DNA from: Clostridia bacterium
GTDB taxonomy: Bacteria; CBDUZB01; JAGLHV01
NCBI GenBank assembly: GCA_030595925.1
Contig: JAUVLC010000117.1
Span: 1 to 7,246, forward strand
Direction of reading: 5' to 3'
Length of the DNA: 7,246 nucleotides
The notes beneath the pieces were generated by a model. It had not been told where the DNA came from, ran no database searches, and saw nothing but the letters and a program-made list of their open reading frames with translations. This document shows, in pieces, positions 5,001 to 7,246 of the stretch (the stretch's first letter is position 1; each line of letters opens with the position of its first letter). Position numbers and translations under genes: made by a program.

Positions 5001-6701
5001 ATGAAAAAAAACGATTTTTTATTTATCTCTATAATTATTATTTTTGGTTTTATTCTTTATGCAAATTCCTTAAATAATTCTTTTGTTTGGGATGATAAAG
5101 GGCATATAGAAAAAAATAGTTTTATTAAAGATTGGAATAATTTGCCTAAACTTTTTAGTAAAGATTATTTTGAGCTTAGTAACGAAGGATTTGCTTTAAG
5201 CTGGAGACCGGTAACTACCCTTTCTTATTTTGTGGCTTATAGTATCTGGAAGATAAATCCTTTAGGTTATCGTTGCTCCTGCATTATAAATCATCTGTTT
5301 AATGCGGTGTTGGTATATTTAATAACATCTTTTCTTTTTAAAAAAAGAAGTATTGCTTTTCTGACAGGGTTGTTTTTTGTTGCGCACCCTATTAATACCG
5401 AGGCGGTTTGCGGTATTAGTTTTAATGAAAACTTATTGGCCTGTTTATTCCTTTTGTTATCTTTTTTTGTATATATAAGAAGCCGGAATATTGAAAAACC
5501 CCAAAAAATTATAATATTTCTATGGAGTATTTCAAATTTGTTTTACTTGTTAGCTTTATTGTCAAAAGAAGTAGCAATTAGTTTGCCTTTAATTATTATG
5601 GCTTATGATTATTATTTTGTCCCGGGAGGGAAGATAAAGAGAAGAACCTTTTTTTATTTAGGTTATATTATAATAACTTTTTTTTATTTGGGGGGTAGAT
5701 TTTTTATTTTGAAGAATATACAAAGTGTATTTTTTTCCAGTGTAATTGGAAAAGATTTTTTATTCGTAGGATCTTTGAAAATAATAACAAGCTTTGTTTA
5801 CTTTTTGAAGTTACTTATTTTTCCGATTAATTTATGTATAGTACCGATTATTTATACTCCGGAGTCTTTATTTGAAACTATTAGTATTATTTCAATAGGT
5901 GTAATAATTATATTTTGGGCGTTTAGTTTTTTTATTTATAAATATTCTAAAAAAATTTTTTTTAGTTTACTCTGGATTTTTTTAAATCTTTTACCTATAT
6001 TAATTATATTACCTTTTTATTATCTGTTTAGTGAAAGGTATTTGTATATTCCGTCAATAGGTTTTTGTATGTTATTGGGAATAGGGATGAATAAATGTTT
6101 ACAAATCAAAAAAATATCAATAATTGCATTAATTTTTATATTGTTTTTTTATAGTTGGACTACAATAAAGCGAAATAATGATTGGAGAGATGGTTTTACC
6201 CTGTGGTCCAGAACGGTTAAGAAATACCCGGATAATTACCAGGCTCATAATAATCTTGGGTGTATATATAGTGAACAGGGTAAATATAATGAAGCTTGCA
6301 GGGAATACAAAAAAGCTTTGGAATTGGTTCCTCATTATGTTGCATCCTGGCTTAATTTAGGAAATGTTTATATGTTAAAAGGAGAATATTATCAAGCCAT
6401 AAAAGCGGTAAAAAAAGTTTTAAATTTAAATCCTGAGCATGTTGGGGCACATACTAATCTGGGGGTTTATTATACTAAAATAGGATTATATACTAAGGCG
6501 ATGCAGGAGTATAATAAGGTCTTAGAATTAAAATCCCGCTCAGCCGGTATTTATAAAAATATTGGGGATTTATATCAAATACAGGGAGTGGATGATAAAG
6601 CAATAAAAGCCTATAAATATGCTTTAAAATTAAATTCTCAGTATTCAGAAGTTCAGAATATTCTTGAAAGTATATATAAGAAAAAGGCAGAAATTAAATA
6701 G
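5001..6701 (+). CDS. TMTC-like polytopic membrane protein with four C-terminal TPR repeats (copy 1, complete)
   Basis: The product has 566 residues. The first helix (about 7-23) precedes NSFVWDD at 26-32, whose acidic pair matches the first-loop catalytic acid of GT-C transferases. Then come SWRPVTTLSYF (67-77), NHLFNAVLVYLI (97-108), FFVAHPINTEAV (125-136), SFNENLLACLF (140-150), LLSKE (186-190) and SERYLYIPSIG (344-354), all hallmarks of the TMTC/bacterial TPR-transferase family. About ten membrane helices reach residue 387. Four 34-residue TPRs follow at 413-446, 447-480, 481-514 and 515-548. Animal TMTC proteins O-mannosylate secreted proteins from a dolichyl-phosphate donor; by analogy this is probably a polyprenyl-phosphate-sugar-dependent transferase with its TPRs outside the membrane, though many bacterial members are untested. 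No Shine-Dalgarno precedes the ATG, only an A-rich leader. The start is supported by the paralogue downstream, which begins with the same nine residues. Confidence 0.85.
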   Translation: MKKNDFLFISIIIIFGFILYANSLNNSFVWDDKGHIEKNSFIKDWNNLPKLFSKDYFELSNEGFALSWRPVTTLSYFVAYSIWKINPLGYRCSCIINHLFNAVLVYLITSFLFKKRSIAFLTGLFFVAHPINTEAVCGISFNENLLACLFLLLSFFVYIRSRNIEKPQKIIIFLWSISNLFYLLALLSKEVAISLPLIIMAYDYYFVPGGKIKRRTFFYLGYIIITFFYLGGRFFILKNIQSVFFSSVIGKDFLFVGSLKIITSFVYFLKLLIFPINLCIVPIIYTPESLFETISIISIGVIIIFWAFSFFIYKYSKKIFFSLLWIFLNLLPILIILPFYYLFSERYLYIPSIGFCMLLGIGMNKCLQIKKISIIALIFILFFYSWTTIKRNNDWRDGFTLWSRTVKKYPDNYQAHNNLGCIYSEQGKYNEACREYKKALELVPHYVASWLNLGNVYMLKGEYYQAIKAVKKVLNLNPEHVGAHTNLGVYYTKIGLYTKAMQEYNKVLELKSRSAGIYKNIGDLYQIQGVDDKAIKAYKYALKLNSQYSEVQNILESIYKKKAEIK

Positions 6702-6702
6702 A

Positions 6703-7246
6703 ATGAAAAAAAACGATTTTTTATTTATCTTTATAATTATTGTTTTTGGATTTATTCTTTATGCAAATTCTTTGGATAATTCCTTTGTTTGGGATGATTG
6801 GCTCCATATAGTGCAAAATGATTTTATAAAAGATTGGGGTAATATTGACAAACTCTTTACTAAAGATTATTTTGAGCTTTCCAGAGAGGGATTTCCGTTA
6901 AGTTGGCGCCCGTTAACTACTTTTTCCTATTTTATTAATTATGGTTTGTGGGGATTAAATCCTTTTGGTTATCATTTATCAAGCTTGCTCAATCATTTAT
7001 TAAATGCTGTGTTAGTTTATTTAATCACTTTTCTTCTTTTCCAAAAAAGACGGATTTCTTTCCTGGCGGGCTTATTTTTTGTTTCCCATCCTATTGCTAC
7101 TGAGGCGGTTTGTGTAATTAGTTTTAATGAAAATTTATTGGCCTGTTTATTTCTTTTATTATCTTTTTATTTATACATAAAAAGTCAAGGCAGGGAAAAG
7201 TCCCGAAAAAATATAATATTTTTATGGTGTATTTCAAATTTATTTT
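6703..7246 (+). CDS. TMTC-like membrane protein, paralogue of the preceding gene (copy 2, 3' truncated by the window edge)
   Basis: An ATG at 6703 opens a frame that stays open to the window end, giving 181 complete codons plus one base. The residues align without gaps to residues 1-181 of the preceding protein, with 133 identical (about 73%). FVWDD (28-32), SWRPLTTFSYF (67-77), FFVSHPIATEAV (125-136) and SFNENLLACLF (140-150) are all kept. The most divergent parts are the loops at 33-40, 79-96 and 161-170, the first just after the acidic pair, which may mean a different acceptor or donor. A single base separates this ATG from the TAG of copy 1, with no clear Shine-Dalgarno, so expression is probably coupled to copy 1. 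The TPR part, if present, lies beyond the window. Confidence 0.85.
   Translation, partial: MKKNDFLFIFIIIVFGFILYANSLDNSFVWDDWLHIVQNDFIKDWGNIDKLFTKDYFELSREGFPLSWRPLTTFSYFINYGLWGLNPFGYHLSSLLNHLLNAVLVYLITFLLFQKRRISFLAGLFFVSHPIATEAVCVISFNENLLACLFLLLSFYLYIKSQGREKSRKNIIFLWCISNLF

Noticed and set aside
6129-6360. Two open frames (one on each strand) over the last helix and first TPRs of the TMTC-like gene
   Set aside because: They overlap the conserved TPR region in other frames and have no independent support.

Overview
The window is AT-rich (roughly 30% G+C by eye), and all supported genes lie on the plus strand. They are dominated by envelope and glycan functions: a VTC-domain protein, a GT-C (family 39) membrane glycosyltransferase, a dolichyl-phosphate-mannose-synthase-like GT2, a polysaccharide deacetylase of the kind found in exosortase/PEP-CTERM exopolysaccharide loci, and two tandem TMTC-like membrane proteins with C-terminal TPR repeats. 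This combination suits an uncultured AT-rich Gram-negative lineage such as Candidatus Omnitrophota. That placement is inferred from gene style only; there is no rRNA or marker gene to test it. I see no tRNA, rRNA, CRISPR array, transposase or integrase.

Layout. 1-219 is the C-terminal end of an unidentified protein. It is followed in the same frame, after a TAA, by a doubtful 89-codon reading frame (238-507). A strong Shine-Dalgarno precedes the VTC-domain gene (568-1269). After 114 bases comes a two-gene unit, the GT39 transferase (1384-3012) and the GT2 polyprenyl-phosphate sugar synthase (3009-3686), overlapping by 4 bases with a TTG start. A 239-base intergenic region with inverted repeats leads to the polysaccharide deacetylase (3926-4750). 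A 250-base intergenic region then holds a probable small non-autonomous mobile element: matched terminal inverted repeats, an 8-bp flanking direct repeat and a GC-rich hairpin inside. The window ends with a complete TMTC-like TPR protein (5001-6701) and, one base later, the first 181 codons of a close paralogue (6703 to the edge).

How the parts may work together. The GT2 enzyme would load a sugar onto a polyprenyl phosphate on the cytoplasmic face. The GT39 enzyme would use that donor on the outer face to glycosylate a lipid, glycan or protein. The TMTC-like proteins are probably also polyprenyl-phosphate-sugar-dependent transferases, with their TPRs presenting partners or substrates. The deacetylase would trim acetyl groups from an exported glycan. 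Known families account for every large gene. The less ordinary features are the tandem TMTC duplication, the coupled GT39/GT2 pair, the MITE-like element and the in-frame stop near the left edge.
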